This document shows, in pieces, positions 27,056 through 36,367 of a stretch of DNA of 64,000 nucleotides. Under the pieces are notes generated by a model that did not search any database, had not been told where the DNA came from, and saw nothing but the letters and a program-made list of their open reading frames with translations. Position 1 is the stretch's first letter. Each line of letters opens with the position of its first letter. Both the position numbers and the translations under genes were made by a program. Source of the DNA: Rhodococcus sp. B50 (lineage in GTDB: Bacteria; Actinomycetota; Actinomycetes; Mycobacteriales; Mycobacteriaceae); the NCBI RefSeq assembly GCF_013602415.1, contig NZ_WPAG02000002.1, forward strand, positions 1,302,001 to 1,366,000. Reading direction: 5' to 3'.

Positions 27056-27832
27056 CTACCCCTGCACACCCAACAGCGGGGAACCCACCGTGAACTTCGC
27101 ACCGAACGGATCGGTAACCTCCGCGGTCCGCCCGTACGGCATGTCCGTCGGATCGTCCGCGATACCCCCGCCGGCCCGAGCCGCGGCGACCGCCACGTCG
27201 GCATCGACGACCTGGAAGAGCGTGCCCCACGAGGACGCCGAGGCGGTCGGGTCACCCACGATGCCACCGACCTCGTGCCCATCCGGTCTGCGCAGAAAAG
27301 TGAAGTCCACGCCGGGCAGGTCGTCGTTCCCGTCCAGGGTGAAGTCGAACACCGCCGCGTAGAACTCCCGCGCCGGGCCAGGATTCGGGGTCACCAAGTC
27401 GTTGCGTAACAAGGTGTTCGGCTCGTTCACCAGCTCGCAACCGACGTGTGCCCACCCCTGCCACAAGCCGAACTGCGCACCGGACGGATCCCGCACCATC
27501 GCCAGCCGACCCTGGTCGGCGATGTCCATCGGCCCCATCAGCAACGTGCCACCCGCGTCTGTGGACCGAGCGACGGTCGCGTCGAGATCGTCGGTCGCCA
27601 GATAGACGTTCCACCAGAACTTGCCGGCACTCTCGTCGGGATTCGGCATCAACGCGGCGACCTTCTTGCCGCCGAGCAGACACATCGTGTACCTGCCGTA
27701 CTCCTCGGAACCGACATCGAACTCCCAACCGAAAACCGACCCGTAGAAGGCCATCGCCCGGTCCAGATCCGGAATGCCCAGGTCGATCCAGGTGGGAGTG
27801 CCGAGTGGTTGATTCCTCGTGACCACGCTCAT
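27056..27832 (-). CDS. Two-domain VOC/glyoxalase-fold protein
   Basis: A 258-residue protein with two vicinal-oxygen-chelate domains in tandem. The first begins with PTWIDLGIPDLDRAMAFYGS and ends with VRDPSGAQFGLWQ. The second begins with LVTPNPGPAREFYAAVFDFT and ends with VTDPFGAKFTVG. Proteins of this layout in actinomycetes are usually annotated as glyoxalase/bleomycin-resistance-like or hydroxylase-like, with no proven reaction. The ATG follows a very strong GGGAGGAG site. Just downstream of its stop (about 26940-27050) lies a minus-strand peptide LGRPVEVVTVPESEWGPAG, which resembles the tail of an NmrA-type reductase. Confidence 0.85.
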   Translation of the reverse strand: MSVVTRNQPLGTPTWIDLGIPDLDRAMAFYGSVFGWEFDVGSEEYGRYTMCLLGGKKVAALMPNPDESAGKFWWNVYLATDDLDATVARSTDAGGTLLMGPMDIADQGRLAMVRDPSGAQFGLWQGWAHVGCELVNEPNTLLRNDLVTPNPGPAREFYAAVFDFTLDGNDDLPGVDFTFLRRPDGHEVGGIVGDPTASASSWGTLFQVVDADVAVAAARAGGGIADDPTDMPYGRTAEVTDPFGAKFTVGSPLLGVQG

Positions 27833-27989
27833 CGCTACTCCTCCCTCTGGCGGATATCCACTCGACGCTAACCCCCGGCACCGACATTCGACGGCAGAGC
27901 CACCAGATTCGCTGTCGCGCTCCGCGAACCAGCGACACCCCCGTTCCGGTCCGCGTTTCTCCACAAGCGCACCACTGGATGGCACCCTG

Positions 27990-28337
27990 CGTTCATGACC
28001 GCTGCCGGCCGTTCGCGACTGTCTGGGACGTCGAAGCCAACGAATCGCAGATCGTTGCCCGGCCACGGTTCGGCAGACAGATCCGCGGCCTCATCCTCCA
28101 GGGCGTCCCACAGGTCCTGGCGAGCGAGCAGGTTCTCTGTACCGAGCACCATGAAGTCGGTGGGCTCGCGCACGGTGCCGGTGCGCTCACCGCTGCCTGC
28201 GAACACCGCGATGCACCCACTCCGAACCGGATCGCCTGGTTCGAGGTCGCGTCGGCGGGGTAACAGGTCCCCTCGGGTGGAAAGATCGAAACGGCCCCCA
28301 CCGTTGCTGCTGAACCACCACGGTCCCCGCTGTGCCA
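27990..28337 (-). pseudogene. RES-domain protein, N-terminal remnant with frameshift
   Basis: An ATG at 28337 opens a frame reading MAQRGPWWFSSNGGGRFDL, the hallmark start of RES-domain NAD-degrading proteins. The expected continuation PEGTCYPADATSNQAIRFG is found only in the next frame, so a frameshift lies near 28280. Further on, coding-like text such as TDFMVLGTENLLARQDLWD appears again in the first frame but was not recognised. RES proteins are the toxins of RES-Xre toxin-antitoxin pairs; no Xre antitoxin gene is visible here. Confidence 0.55.
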
Positions 28338-28358
28338 TGGCTGCGGTGTCGATGCCGC

Positions 28359-29597
28359 TCAGGTGCGCGAGGTGCGGATCTCCACCACATGCGCCCATTC
28401 GGGCGGCCTGTCCGGAACGAAGTCGGGGTTCGATTCGCTGCGGGCCACAACGCGGGGGAATAGGCCGACGACCGTTCGGCAGCCCGGACGGCTGCTGGGC
28501 CAGGGTGTCTGCCCGTCGGTGAGGACAACCACCACATCGGGACGGAGCCGCCCGCGCAACGCCCTGTCGAACCCGGCGCGCAGATCCGTGCCACCGCCAC
28601 CGACCAGAGGAATGTCCTCGGCCTTGCACAGCGGGTGCACAATCCGCGCGGCCGCGTCGCAGGACAGCACCGTGACCAGGTCACGACGTCCGCCGACAGC
28701 CCGACCGATCGCAGCGACCTCGATCAGTGCGCTTCCCAGGTCCGCATCGCTCACCGAACCCGACGTGTCGACGATGACACTGACCCGCGGTGGGGTCCGC
28801 CGCAGACTCGGCAGTACCGCTCCGGGCACAGCCGCGGAGCGTCGCGCAGGCCTACGGTACGTGTAGTCGTCGCCGGCGCCGGACGCGGAAGTGGCCGAGC
28901 GGATCGCCGCGCCCAACAGGGTTCGCCACGGCTGCGGCGGGTGCAGAGCCTCCTCCGCCCACCGCCGCCACCCGCGAGGTGCACTGCCCGGCTGCCCCAT
29001 GATGCTGTGCGCCACCCGGAAACGCACAGCGTCCCGTTGCTCGTCGCTGAGGGCGTTCGCCCCCTCCGGTCCCCACTCCCACTCCCTGCTCAGACCGTCG
29101 GCACCGCTGCCGCAGTCGAGCCAGGCCAGCCTGTCGGTGCACGGACCGAGGCCGAACTGCTGCAGATAGTCCTCCATGAGCCGACCGGCGGGCAACTGCA
29201 GGGTCGACGGCAGAACGGCGTCGTCGGGTAGTGGCAATCCGTCACCGAATGCATCGTCGTTGATCTCCGCATCGGCGGCGATGTTCATGCGTAGTCGATC
29301 GGCGCGACCGGCCAGGTCGTGCGCGCGGGCGTAACGGTCGCTGCGCCCGTGGTGGTCGCGCAGCAGATGCGAGACTTCGTGAACAAGGATCGACGCCAGC
29401 TCCTCGATCGGCCGCTGGGCGACGAAGACGGGTGAGATGTAGCAGCGCCAGTGCCGGTCGACACCGATGGTCGGTACGCGCGGCGACGCGACGATGTGCA
29501 GCGCGTACAAGGCCGTCGCGAGATAAGGCCGGACGCGAACGGCATACAACCGTGCGGCGTAGATCTTGTCCGCGTCGAATACCGGTGACGTCGTCAT
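28359..29597 (-). CDS. Metallopeptidase-like VWA-domain protein
   Basis: A 412-residue protein of the VWA-like/DUF2201 type. The N-terminal half has a zinc-protease-like HEVSHLLRDHH motif near residue 74 (HExxH). The C-terminal half is a von Willebrand A domain with the metal-adhesion start VIVDTSGSVSDADLG near residue 275 and a DVVVVLTDGQTPWP strand. Such proteins are partners of MoxR-type AAA ATPases, possibly in metal insertion or complex assembly. The ATG overlaps the stop of the ATPase gene (ATGA), so the pair is translationally coupled. No targets are known for this copy. Confidence 0.85.
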   Translation of the reverse strand: MTTSPVFDADKIYAARLYAVRVRPYLATALYALHIVASPRVPTIGVDRHWRCYISPVFVAQRPIEELASILVHEVSHLLRDHHGRSDRYARAHDLAGRADRLRMNIAADAEINDDAFGDGLPLPDDAVLPSTLQLPAGRLMEDYLQQFGLGPCTDRLAWLDCGSGADGLSREWEWGPEGANALSDEQRDAVRFRVAHSIMGQPGSAPRGWRRWAEEALHPPQPWRTLLGAAIRSATSASGAGDDYTYRRPARRSAAVPGAVLPSLRRTPPRVSVIVDTSGSVSDADLGSALIEVAAIGRAVGGRRDLVTVLSCDAAARIVHPLCKAEDIPLVGGGGTDLRAGFDRALRGRLRPDVVVVLTDGQTPWPSSRPGCRTVVGLFPRVVARSESNPDFVPDRPPEWAHVVEIRTSRT

Positions 29598-30817
29598 CGG
29601 CCGGCCTGCGCAGCGGCGTCGTCCGCTGACCGAGCGACCGAGACGACACCGGCAAGTTCGTCGATCGATGCGGGCACCTCCCAGTCGTCGCGGCGCAGGG
29701 TGGCCAGTGTGGTCGCCGGAACGACCACGAGATCGGGCGGCCCGGATTCTGCGGCGGTGACCAGGAGGGTCCACGCCGCGTCCCAGCGCGACTTCCCCGG
29801 CTGTCGGCGGACCGCGGCGACGACCGCATCGAGAACGGCCTGGCGCAGATCGCCGCGCTCGGGGAGGTCGGCAGCCGCCGGGTCGGCGAGCAGCGCCTCC
29901 GGATCCGGAAGGTCCATACGCTCGATGGCTGCCAGTAGCTCGAAACCGGGTCCGTCGCCGACACTCCCCCGGACCAACAAGGACAACACGTCCTTCGACG
30001 ACGAGGTGGCGGTCGCGAACGCGATCAGCCGCACGGTCATGTCCCAGCTCCGCGGCGACGGCCAGGCACTGCCGCGTCGGGTCTGGCTGCTGGGGAGTTG
30101 ATGCACAAGGGCGGGTCGCGCGCTGAGCAGCTCACAGACCGCGCGGCGGGCGAACGTCACCGCATCGGAGAACTTCTCCGGGTCGAGGCGCGGCAGTGTC
30201 GCGCGCGGCCAGGTCCCGCCGAGACCTCGGACGACCACGTCGTGGTCGTAGGTCCAGTGCAGGTGAACGAATCGGTTCGCCAACGGTGGACTCAGTTCCC
30301 AGCCGTCCGCTGCCGACGACGGCGGGTTGGCGGCAGCCACGATGCGGACACCGGGTGGGAGTTGCAGTGCCCCGATTCGTCTTTCGAGGACGAGACGGAG
30401 GAGGGCCGCCTGCACGGCAGGCGGAGCCGTCGACAGTTCGTCCAGGAACAGCAGTCCCCGCCCGGCCTGCACGAGTCGGACGGCCCAGTCGGGTGGTGCC
30501 ATCGGGACGCCGTGAGTTGCGGGGTCGTCTCCGAGAACCGGAAGACCCGAGAAGTCCGACGGCTCATGCACACTCGCGATGACAGTGGTCAGTGGTAGGT
30601 CGACAGCCTCGGCGAGTTGGGTCAGGGCGGCGGTCTTGCCGATTCCCGGTTCACCCCACAGCAGTACCGGTAGATCGGCGGCGACCGCCAGGGTCAGGGC
30701 TTCGAGTCGGTCGTTGGGGCGAGGCTCGGTGGTCACCGCGCCGAGCATCGTCAACAGTGCTGCGGCACTGTCGAGTTCGTTGTTCAGAGAACGGCCGGGA
30801 AGGAGTGTGGAAGACAT
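29594..30817 (-). CDS. MoxR-type AAA ATPase
   Basis: A 407-residue AAA+ ATPase. Walker A is GEPGIGKTA near residue 57 and Walker B is GLLFLDELST near residue 120, followed by a sensor-1-like VAAANPP and an arginine-bearing LANRFVHL. The C-terminal 150 residues are helical. It probably works as a chaperone-like remodelling ATPase on the coupled VWA protein downstream. Three possible starts lie close together; the ATG at 30817 has the best-spaced AGGTG site. The preceding gene on the same strand ends 86 bases upstream, so a three-gene operon is likely. Confidence 0.87.
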   Translation of the reverse strand: MSSTLLPGRSLNNELDSAAALLTMLGAVTTEPRPNDRLEALTLAVAADLPVLLWGEPGIGKTAALTQLAEAVDLPLTTVIASVHEPSDFSGLPVLGDDPATHGVPMAPPDWAVRLVQAGRGLLFLDELSTAPPAVQAALLRLVLERRIGALQLPPGVRIVAAANPPSSAADGWELSPPLANRFVHLHWTYDHDVVVRGLGGTWPRATLPRLDPEKFSDAVTFARRAVCELLSARPALVHQLPSSQTRRGSAWPSPRSWDMTVRLIAFATATSSSKDVLSLLVRGSVGDGPGFELLAAIERMDLPDPEALLADPAAADLPERGDLRQAVLDAVVAAVRRQPGKSRWDAAWTLLVTAAESGPPDLVVVPATTLATLRRDDWEVPASIDELAGVVSVARSADDAAAQAGR

Positions 30818-30903
30818 GTGCATCACCTGGGATGTCAGAAGGGACAGCAGGACACGACCGGTTGGTCAGGCTGCGGACAGTGAGTTTCGGTGAGGTAGGA
30901 GGT

Positions 30904-32271
30904 TCAGCGTGATCGGGTGCGGCGCGACCGTCCGAGTGTACGGGGTCGCGCTGGGGGCGGTGGTTCCACTGGTTCGGCAATGTACCGCTCGTAGGTGCTG
31001 CGGCGGTCCACGGATGCCCTGAGTTCGTCCAGCAGAGGGCCGTCGCGGAAGACCGCGTCGGGTCCGAGGAGCCCTTCGACGATTGCCAGCGCCCCGGCGG
31101 CATCTCCGTGGTCCAAGCGTTCACGAACGCCCGGCAGACAGTCCGGACGGCGATGCACCTGGTCGATGACGTGAAGGCACGACAATGGGGTGCCGCCCAG
31201 TTGGGCGAGCAATTTCTCGCGTCGAATCTCGGCGGGATCATGGTCGAGCGCGGTCAGTACGCCGTCGACCAGTCCGAGCCGGTGCCGTCCACCACAGCAG
31301 TCGACCAGGTGAATCCGGTTCTCCTTCTTCTGCATCCGGGGTGTTTTCGACGGTGGTCGGCCCGGATCCAAGGCGGCGGCAACCAGCGGGTGCAGTCGGT
31401 CGGCGGTAATTGCTCCGGACCGAATCAACTCCAGGTCGGGCGGCACCCAGGTCGCGGCATAGGGCAGCACCGGGAGCGCGGCGAGCCGGCCGCGCGGGTA
31501 GTCGTCCACAATCCGTAACGCGGCAGAGTCCGGACCGAAGGTCACCATCTCCACCACCACGTCGCACCGGCGCCCGCATCGCACCCGTACGGGACCGTCG
31601 CGCTGACCGTGTGCGCGGAGCAGGATGTCGCATTCGGCCGCCCAGCAGTCGACGGCGCAGTTCTCCGGAATCACTGCGGCCCAGTCGGGTTCGAGGAGGC
31701 ACCCGTCTGGCACCTGCCCTGTCCCACCGCGTGTCCGCAGCTCGCCGGACCTGCGCGCGTCCCACAGGTGACGGTGGAGGTCGAATCGGAACCGTCTGTT
31801 GGGGCGCGGATGCGGATGGTTCGTGGAATCCGAGCCGTCCCACAACGCCAGCACGATCCGCTGTCCGGCGTCCGCCCAGGTCGGAGCGGTGCAGACCACC
31901 AGATGCACGGAACCTGTTCCACTGCCACGTTTCACAGGTTCAATGTCCCCGTATCGGGCCAACGTGATGGTCAGCCCGGGGCGCAGAAGTCCGTCGGGGG
32001 CCACGCGTGGCAGGTGCCAGCGCAGCAGGTCGGGTGCGAGGTGACGGAGGTCGTCCGAGACCTGCGAGGCGACGTCGACGCCGTATGCGTCGGCCACTAC
32101 GGACAGATCGATGTCGACATCGAATCCGGCTGCGGCACAGGCACCGCGCCAGTCACCTGCAAGACGCAGGTCGGTTGAGGACTCGATCATGGACTCCGGC
32201 ACGGCGAACTCGCGCACGCGCAGCCAGAAGGACAGTCGGGGGTCGATCCTGTTCGCGGTCGGAGGGTGCAT
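30904..32271 (-). CDS. Unknown protein in MoxR/VWA unit
   Basis: A 455-residue protein not recognised as a known family. It is soluble, with no signal peptide or membrane segment, and is rich in Arg and Asp. A cysteine-containing middle part (ENCAVDCWAAECDILLRAHG, then CGRRCDVVVEMVTFG) and a C-terminal HLVDCCGGRHRLGLVDG stretch stand out. The tail is Pro/Arg-rich and probably disordered. It is the first gene of the unit with the MoxR-type ATPase and the VWA protein, so it may be a substrate or a third component. The ATG at 32271 has a GGTGAG site. Confidence 0.7.
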   Translation of the reverse strand: MHPPTANRIDPRLSFWLRVREFAVPESMIESSTDLRLAGDWRGACAAAGFDVDIDLSVVADAYGVDVASQVSDDLRHLAPDLLRWHLPRVAPDGLLRPGLTITLARYGDIEPVKRGSGTGSVHLVVCTAPTWADAGQRIVLALWDGSDSTNHPHPRPNRRFRFDLHRHLWDARRSGELRTRGGTGQVPDGCLLEPDWAAVIPENCAVDCWAAECDILLRAHGQRDGPVRVRCGRRCDVVVEMVTFGPDSAALRIVDDYPRGRLAALPVLPYAATWVPPDLELIRSGAITADRLHPLVAAALDPGRPPSKTPRMQKKENRIHLVDCCGGRHRLGLVDGVLTALDHDPAEIRREKLLAQLGGTPLSCLHVIDQVHRRPDCLPGVRERLDHGDAAGALAIVEGLLGPDAVFRDGPLLDELRASVDRRSTYERYIAEPVEPPPPARPRTLGRSRRTRSR

Positions 32272-32398
32272 CAGCACTCACCGTGCACGAACTGGGCCCC
32301 CAATCTTTGATCAGAGAAGGTTGTCATCGGCGCAATCGTAGCGTGTTGCGGCGATTGCGGCCAGTGCACGTACTCCCCCGTGCGTGCTATCGGTAGTA

Positions 32399-32780
32399 CG
32401 GGCGACCATATTCGCGCACAAGGCGCACCGTGGCCTCTACGACCGGCAGTTGCAGCGGGAGAGGCAGAAGATTCTCGGGTTCATCGACGACCTCGACAGC
32501 AACCGCCTCACGATCCTGCGGTCGCTGACACTGCTGCAGCAGATGAGTCTCGATTCGGCGCTGATCGACGCCGCGCACGGCACAGTCGACTCCGCGAAGA
32601 TCGATGCGCTGCTCGAACAGCTCGACGCTGCCGGAATCGACTACCCGTATCTGGACGGCAGGACCCGTGATCGTGGAAAAGTACTCGAGGACTTCAAGTC
32701 CGGGGCGGCGCCGGTGTTTCTCATCAGCCTCGAGTCCGGCGGGTTCGGCGTGAATCCGGTGGAAGCGGACTACTGTTGGC
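32399..32780 (+). pseudogene. SNF2-type helicase, shrunken C-terminal remnant
   Basis: The frame encodes YDRQLQRERQKILGFIDDLD, NRLTILRSLTLLQQMSLDS, SAKIDALLEQLDAAGIDYPY, LDGRTRDRG and APVFLISLESGGFGVNPVEA ending in DYCW. This is the helicase C-terminal domain of SNF2/RapA-like proteins. The stretch that normally sits between DALLEQL and DAAGI (with the HRALVFSQF block) is deleted, and the N-terminal ATPase half is absent. The remaining frame runs on antisense to mshC. It has no proper start and is certainly non-functional. Confidence 0.78.
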
Positions 32781-32788
32781 GTAACCGC

Positions 32789-32834
32789 CCCGTGCGTGGT
32801 TGTGGTAACGCCTGCTACCACAACCACGCACGGG
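32789..32834. terminator. Strong hairpin at the end of mshC
   Basis: CCCGTGCGTGGTTGTGGTA (32789-32807) and its exact reverse complement (32816-32834) form a 19-bp stem with an 8-base loop, ACGCCTGC. It starts 5 bases beyond the mshC stop on the minus strand. There is no T-run, as is common for actinobacterial terminators. It also sits at the point where the SNF2 remnant loses homology. Confidence 0.75.
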
Positions 32835-32838
32835 CGCG

Positions 32839-34080
32839 TCAGCGCAACGGCACACCGAGCAGTGCGTCGACGGCGTCCGCGAACAGGCCTGGCGCCGCAG
32901 CGTCGTCACCACCGCGCTCGACGGCGAACTTCGCCCACCCGTCGAGGGCATCGAGGGCCTTCGGGGTGTCGAGGTCGTCGGCGAGATGCTGACGCAGGCG
33001 CGCGATCGTGTCCTCGACCGACGACGCGGACGACAACGCCGCCGCCTCGCGCCACAGCGCCAGTCGTGCCTGCGCTGTGGAGAGCACCTCATCCGTCCAC
33101 GGCCGGTCGACACGATAGTGGCCGGACAGCAGACCGAGGCGGATCGCGGCCGGATCGACGCCTTCGCCGCGCAGCTTGGAGACGAACACCAGGTTGCCGC
33201 GCGATTTCGACATCTTCTCGCCGTCGAGGCCGATCATGCCCGTGTGCACGTAGTGCCGGGCGAAACGCCGGTCGCCGGTCACGGCTTCGGCATGCGCGGC
33301 GGAGTACTCGTGGTGCGGGAAGATCAGGTCGCTGCCACCGCCCTGCACGTCGAAACCCGAGCCGATGCGGTTGAGGGCGATGGCCGCGCACTCGATGTGC
33401 CAGCCGGGGCGTCCGTCACCGAAAGGCGACGGCCAGGCGGGTTCGCCGGGACGCTGCGCGCGCCACAACAGGGCGTCGAGCGGGTCGCGCTTGCCGGGAC
33501 GCTCCGGGTCGCCGCCGCGCTCGGCGAAGAACTGCATCATCGTGTCGTGGTCGTAGCCGGACTCGTAGCCGAACTGCTCGGTGGCATCGGTCCGGAAGTA
33601 GACGTCGGGGTACTCGGCATCGTCGACGATGTACGCCGCACCGGAGGCGACGAGCTTCTCGACGAGCTCGACGACCTCGTTCACCGACTCGACCGCGCCG
33701 ATGTAGTCGCGGGGGGGCAGTACCCGCAGCGCCTCCATATCCTCACGGAACAGGGCGGTCTCGCGCATGCCGAGGACGACCCAGTCCTCACCGTCGCGCT
33801 CGGCGCGTTCGAACAGCGGGTCGTCGACGTCGGTGACGTTCTGCACATAGTGCACGTCGAGGCCCGCGTCGCGCCAGATGCGGTTGACCAGATCGAAGGT
33901 CAGGTAGGTGGCGGCGTGGCCGAGGTGCGTGGCGTCGTAGGGGGTGATGCCACACACGTACATCGTCGCGGTGCCGCCCGGGGTGACCGGACGCACCGCT
34001 CGGTCCGCGGTGTCGAACAACCGCAGCGGAGGCCCCTGGCCGGGGACGGACGGGATCGCGACGTCGGACCAAGATTGCAT
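32839..34080 (-). CDS. mshC: Cysteine:glucosaminyl-inositol ligase of mycothiol synthesis
   Basis: A 413-residue class I aminoacyl-tRNA-synthetase-like ligase, close in layout to cysteinyl-tRNA synthetase but of MshC length. The HIGH-type motif [16 protein letters not shown] is near residue 46, zinc-binding Cys and His occur in MYVCG and [11 protein letters not shown], and KMSKS is intact in [10 protein letters not shown]. It joins cysteine to GlcN-inositol with ATP, the third step of mycothiol synthesis, in the cytoplasm. Its neighbours (SCO1664-type, DUF3090, phosphomutase) are the usual ones in Mycobacteriales, which supports MshC over a second CysS. Confidence 0.95.
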   Translation of the reverse strand: MQSWSDVAIPSVPGQGPPLRLFDTADRAVRPVTPGGTATMYVCGITPYDATHLGHAATYLTFDLVNRIWRDAGLDVHYVQNVTDVDDPLFERAERDGEDWVVLGMRETALFREDMEALRVLPPRDYIGAVESVNEVVELVEKLVASGAAYIVDDAEYPDVYFRTDATEQFGYESGYDHDTMMQFFAERGGDPERPGKRDPLDALLWRAQRPGEPAWPSPFGDGRPGWHIECAAIALNRIGSGFDVQGGGSDLIFPHHEYSAAHAEAVTGDRRFARHYVHTGMIGLDGEKMSKSRGNLVFVSKLRGEGVDPAAIRLGLLSGHYRVDRPWTDEVLSTAQARLALWREAAALSSASSVEDTIARLRQHLADDLDTPKALDALDGWAKFAVERGGDDAAAPGLFADAVDALLGVPLR

Positions 34081-34155
34081 GACTACGAGCCTAATGGAGT
34101 CGCGGGAGCGCTCCGCGCGGGCACCCGGGCGTACGGCAGGCGAACGGCCGAGGCC

Positions 34156-34962
34156 TCAGAAGGCGGGCCAGGGAATGCGCCGGTCGCCGCGCGGATGCGG
34201 CATCACGGGATGCTCGAGCAGGCGGGTGATCCGGCGCTGCAACGCCCGGACCTCGGCGCCGGTGATGTGCTCGTGCAACTCCTCGGCGAACCCGCCGTCG
34301 AACCGGCGCAGCAGCTTGTCGAGATCGGCGAGCAGGACCGGATCGACCACCTCGCCGCTCCATCCCCACAGCACGGTGCGCAGCTTGTCGTCCTGGTGCA
34401 GGCAGATGCCGTGATCGACGCCGTAGACGTGGCCGTCGAGACCTTCGAGGACGTGACCGCCCTTGCGGTCGGCGTTGTTGAGGACGACGTCGAGCACCGC
34501 CATGCGCTGCAGCCGCGGATCGTCGGCGTGCACGAGCACCACCTCGTCGCCGTCCAGATCCCGAGCGCGCAGGATCGGCAGCCAACCCTTCACCACCGCT
34601 CCGGCCGGGCACAGATCCACCAGATCCAGTCGTTCCGTGGCGCCCTGCGCCGAGTCGACCGTGTCGATCCAACGCTGCACCATGCCGGGCCCGTACGGCC
34701 CGTCGCGCAGCACCGTGAGCGGAACGACGTCCCAGCCGAGCGCCTCGGAGATCACGTACGAGGCGACCTCGCGTCCGGCGAGGGTACCGTCGGGGAAATC
34801 CCACAGCGGCCGCTCCCCTCGGACGGGTTTGTAGACGCACCGCACGACGGTGTCGCCGTGCTGCGCGTCGCACACGAGGGTGGCGTTGCTCGCGTGCACG
34901 ATCTGCCCGACGACGGTGAGGTCGCCGTCGGTCAGCACGGTCCGCACGTCCGGCGTCGTCAC
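34156..34962 (-). CDS. SCO1664-family protein
   Basis: A 268-residue protein of the conserved actinobacterial SCO1664 family. It has a kinase-like look: VYKPVRGERPLWDFPDGTLA with a possible ATP-contacting Lys, VLDVVLNNADRKGGH resembling a catalytic loop with Asp and Asn, and YGVDHGICLH resembling a metal-binding segment. The family is related to PI3/4-kinase-like HipA-type folds, but no substrate is known. The GTG at 34962 lies 4 bases after the DUF3090 stop and is used because the frame upstream is antisense-like. It is always found next to mshC in related genomes. Confidence 0.85.
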   Translation of the reverse strand: MTTPDVRTVLTDGDLTVVGQIVHASNATLVCDAQHGDTVVRCVYKPVRGERPLWDFPDGTLAGREVASYVISEALGWDVVPLTVLRDGPYGPGMVQRWIDTVDSAQGATERLDLVDLCPAGAVVKGWLPILRARDLDGDEVVLVHADDPRLQRMAVLDVVLNNADRKGGHVLEGLDGHVYGVDHGICLHQDDKLRTVLWGWSGEVVDPVLLADLDKLLRRFDGGFAEELHEHITGAEVRALQRRITRLLEHPVMPHPRGDRRIPWPAF

Positions 34963-34966
34963 GTGG

Positions 34967-35557
34967 TCAGCTTTCTTCCTCGCCGAACCACGAGGCCGGA
35001 TCGAATCCGGGGGTGCGCAGATAGCCGTTGGTGCGGATGCAGATGTGCCCGTCGGCGCCGATCGGTTCGCCGCACAGCGGGCACGGGGTGCGACCGGCAG
35101 AGACGACGAGTTCGGAGCGGGCCGCGAACTCGCGGGCCTGCACCGGGGTGAGGAACACCCGCACGGCGTCGGGGCCTTCCTCGGTGTCGTCGAGCACCAC
35201 CGATTCGTCGAGTTCGGTGTCGGTGACCGCGAGCAGTTCGACCACCACCGAGCCGGCATCGGCGTCCCAGCCCAGACCCATCGTGCCGACGCGGAACTCC
35301 GCTTCGATCGGTGTCACCAGCGGGCTGACGTCGACTGCGGGGTCGTCGGGGATCACGGTGCCGAACCGGCGCTGCACCTCTTCGAGGAGCAGGCCCATCC
35401 GGTCCGCCAGGATCTGCACCTGCTGCTTCTCCAGAAGCACGCTCACGACACGGGACTCGTGCACGGCCTGCAGATAGAACACCCGGTCGCCCGGTTCACC
35501 GACGGTGCCGGCGATGAACCGATCCGGGGTTCGAAACACGTGTATTGCGCGGGCCAT
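34967..35557 (-). CDS. DUF3090 family protein
   Basis: A 196-residue protein starting MARAIHVFRTPDRF, the conserved opening of DUF3090. Near the C-terminus it carries a possible zinc site, CPLCGEPIGADGHIC. Its function is unknown. It lies between the SCO1664-type and phosphomutase genes in a gene order conserved across actinobacteria, which suggests a joint role. The ATG follows a GAGGAGGTG site; seven extra in-frame codons upstream are ignored. Confidence 0.9.
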   Translation of the reverse strand: MARAIHVFRTPDRFIAGTVGEPGDRVFYLQAVHESRVVSVLLEKQQVQILADRMGLLLEEVQRRFGTVIPDDPAVDVSPLVTPIEAEFRVGTMGLGWDADAGSVVVELLAVTDTELDESVVLDDTEEGPDAVRVFLTPVQAREFAARSELVVSAGRTPCPLCGEPIGADGHICIRTNGYLRTPGFDPASWFGEEES

Positions 35558-35602
35558 CACACCTCCTCGAGTCCCCACACTCTGCCATGACGGTCACTGC
35601 CA

Positions 35603-36331
35603 TTATCCGCGCGCCGTCTCCTGTCGGTGCCCCTGAGGTGGGTCGCCGGGTTCCTCGACCGCGCCGGGGACTTCCCCACCGGGCACGGACTTGGGTTCGG
35701 ACGGGCCGGCGAGCCCGGACAGGTCCGAACCGGTGTCGTTCACGCGCAGCACGAACGGCCGGGTGTCGGTGTACCGGACGATGCTGATCGACGCCGGTTC
35801 GGCGACGATCCGCTGGAACGCGTCGAGGTGGGTCGCGAGCGCGTCGGCGAGGATCGACTTGATGACGTCGCCGTGACTGCACGCGATCCACACGACGTCC
35901 TTGCCGTGCGTCTCGCGCAGGCGCCGGTCGTGCTCGCGGATCGCGGCGACCGCCCGGGACTGCACCTGCGCGAGCCCTTCGCCGTCCGGGAAGACCGCCG
36001 CGGACGCGTGCTGCTGCACGACCGCCCACAGCGGTTCCTTCACCAGTTCCTTCAGTTCACGTCCGGTCCACTGCCCGTAGTCGACCTCGGCGAGTCGTTC
36101 GTCGACGACCGGTTCGAGTCCGCGATCGGTCGCGAGCGGCTGCACCGTCTGCCGGCAGCGCAGCAGGGGCGACCGCACGATCTCGGTGATCTCGAGCCCG
36201 GCGAAGCGGGTGACGAGATTCTTCGCCTGGACGTGGCCGACCTCGTCGAGTTCGACACCGGGCGATCGACCTGCCAACACGTGCGAGGTGTTCGCGGTCG
36301 AGCGTCCGTGCCGCAGCAGGATGACCGTCAT
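35603..36331 (-). CDS. Histidine phosphatase (MSMEG_4193-type phosphomutase)
   Basis: A 242-residue histidine-phosphatase-superfamily protein. The phospho-acceptor motif is at the very start (LLRHGRSTAN, His8), followed by SPLLRCRQT with the conserved Arg, and the second catalytic His in WIACSHGDVIKS. The last 40 residues are Pro/Gly-rich and probably flexible. It belongs to the MSMEG_4193-type group, named as phosphomutase, whose physiological substrate is not established. It is part of the mshC-linked block and is probably cotranscribed with DUF3090. Confidence 0.9.
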   Translation of the reverse strand: MTVILLRHGRSTANTSHVLAGRSPGVELDEVGHVQAKNLVTRFAGLEITEIVRSPLLRCRQTVQPLATDRGLEPVVDERLAEVDYGQWTGRELKELVKEPLWAVVQQHASAAVFPDGEGLAQVQSRAVAAIREHDRRLRETHGKDVVWIACSHGDVIKSILADALATHLDAFQRIVAEPASISIVRYTDTRPFVLRVNDTGSDLSGLAGPSEPKSVPGGEVPGAVEEPGDPPQGHRQETARG

Positions 36332-36367
36332 GCGCCCAGCCTAGAGGCACTGCCTGCCGGCAGCCGG

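Noticed and set aside
32839..34080. Cysteinyl-tRNA synthetase
   Set aside because: The motifs are shared with CysS, but the length (413 residues) and the SCO1664/DUF3090/phosphomutase neighbours fit MshC.
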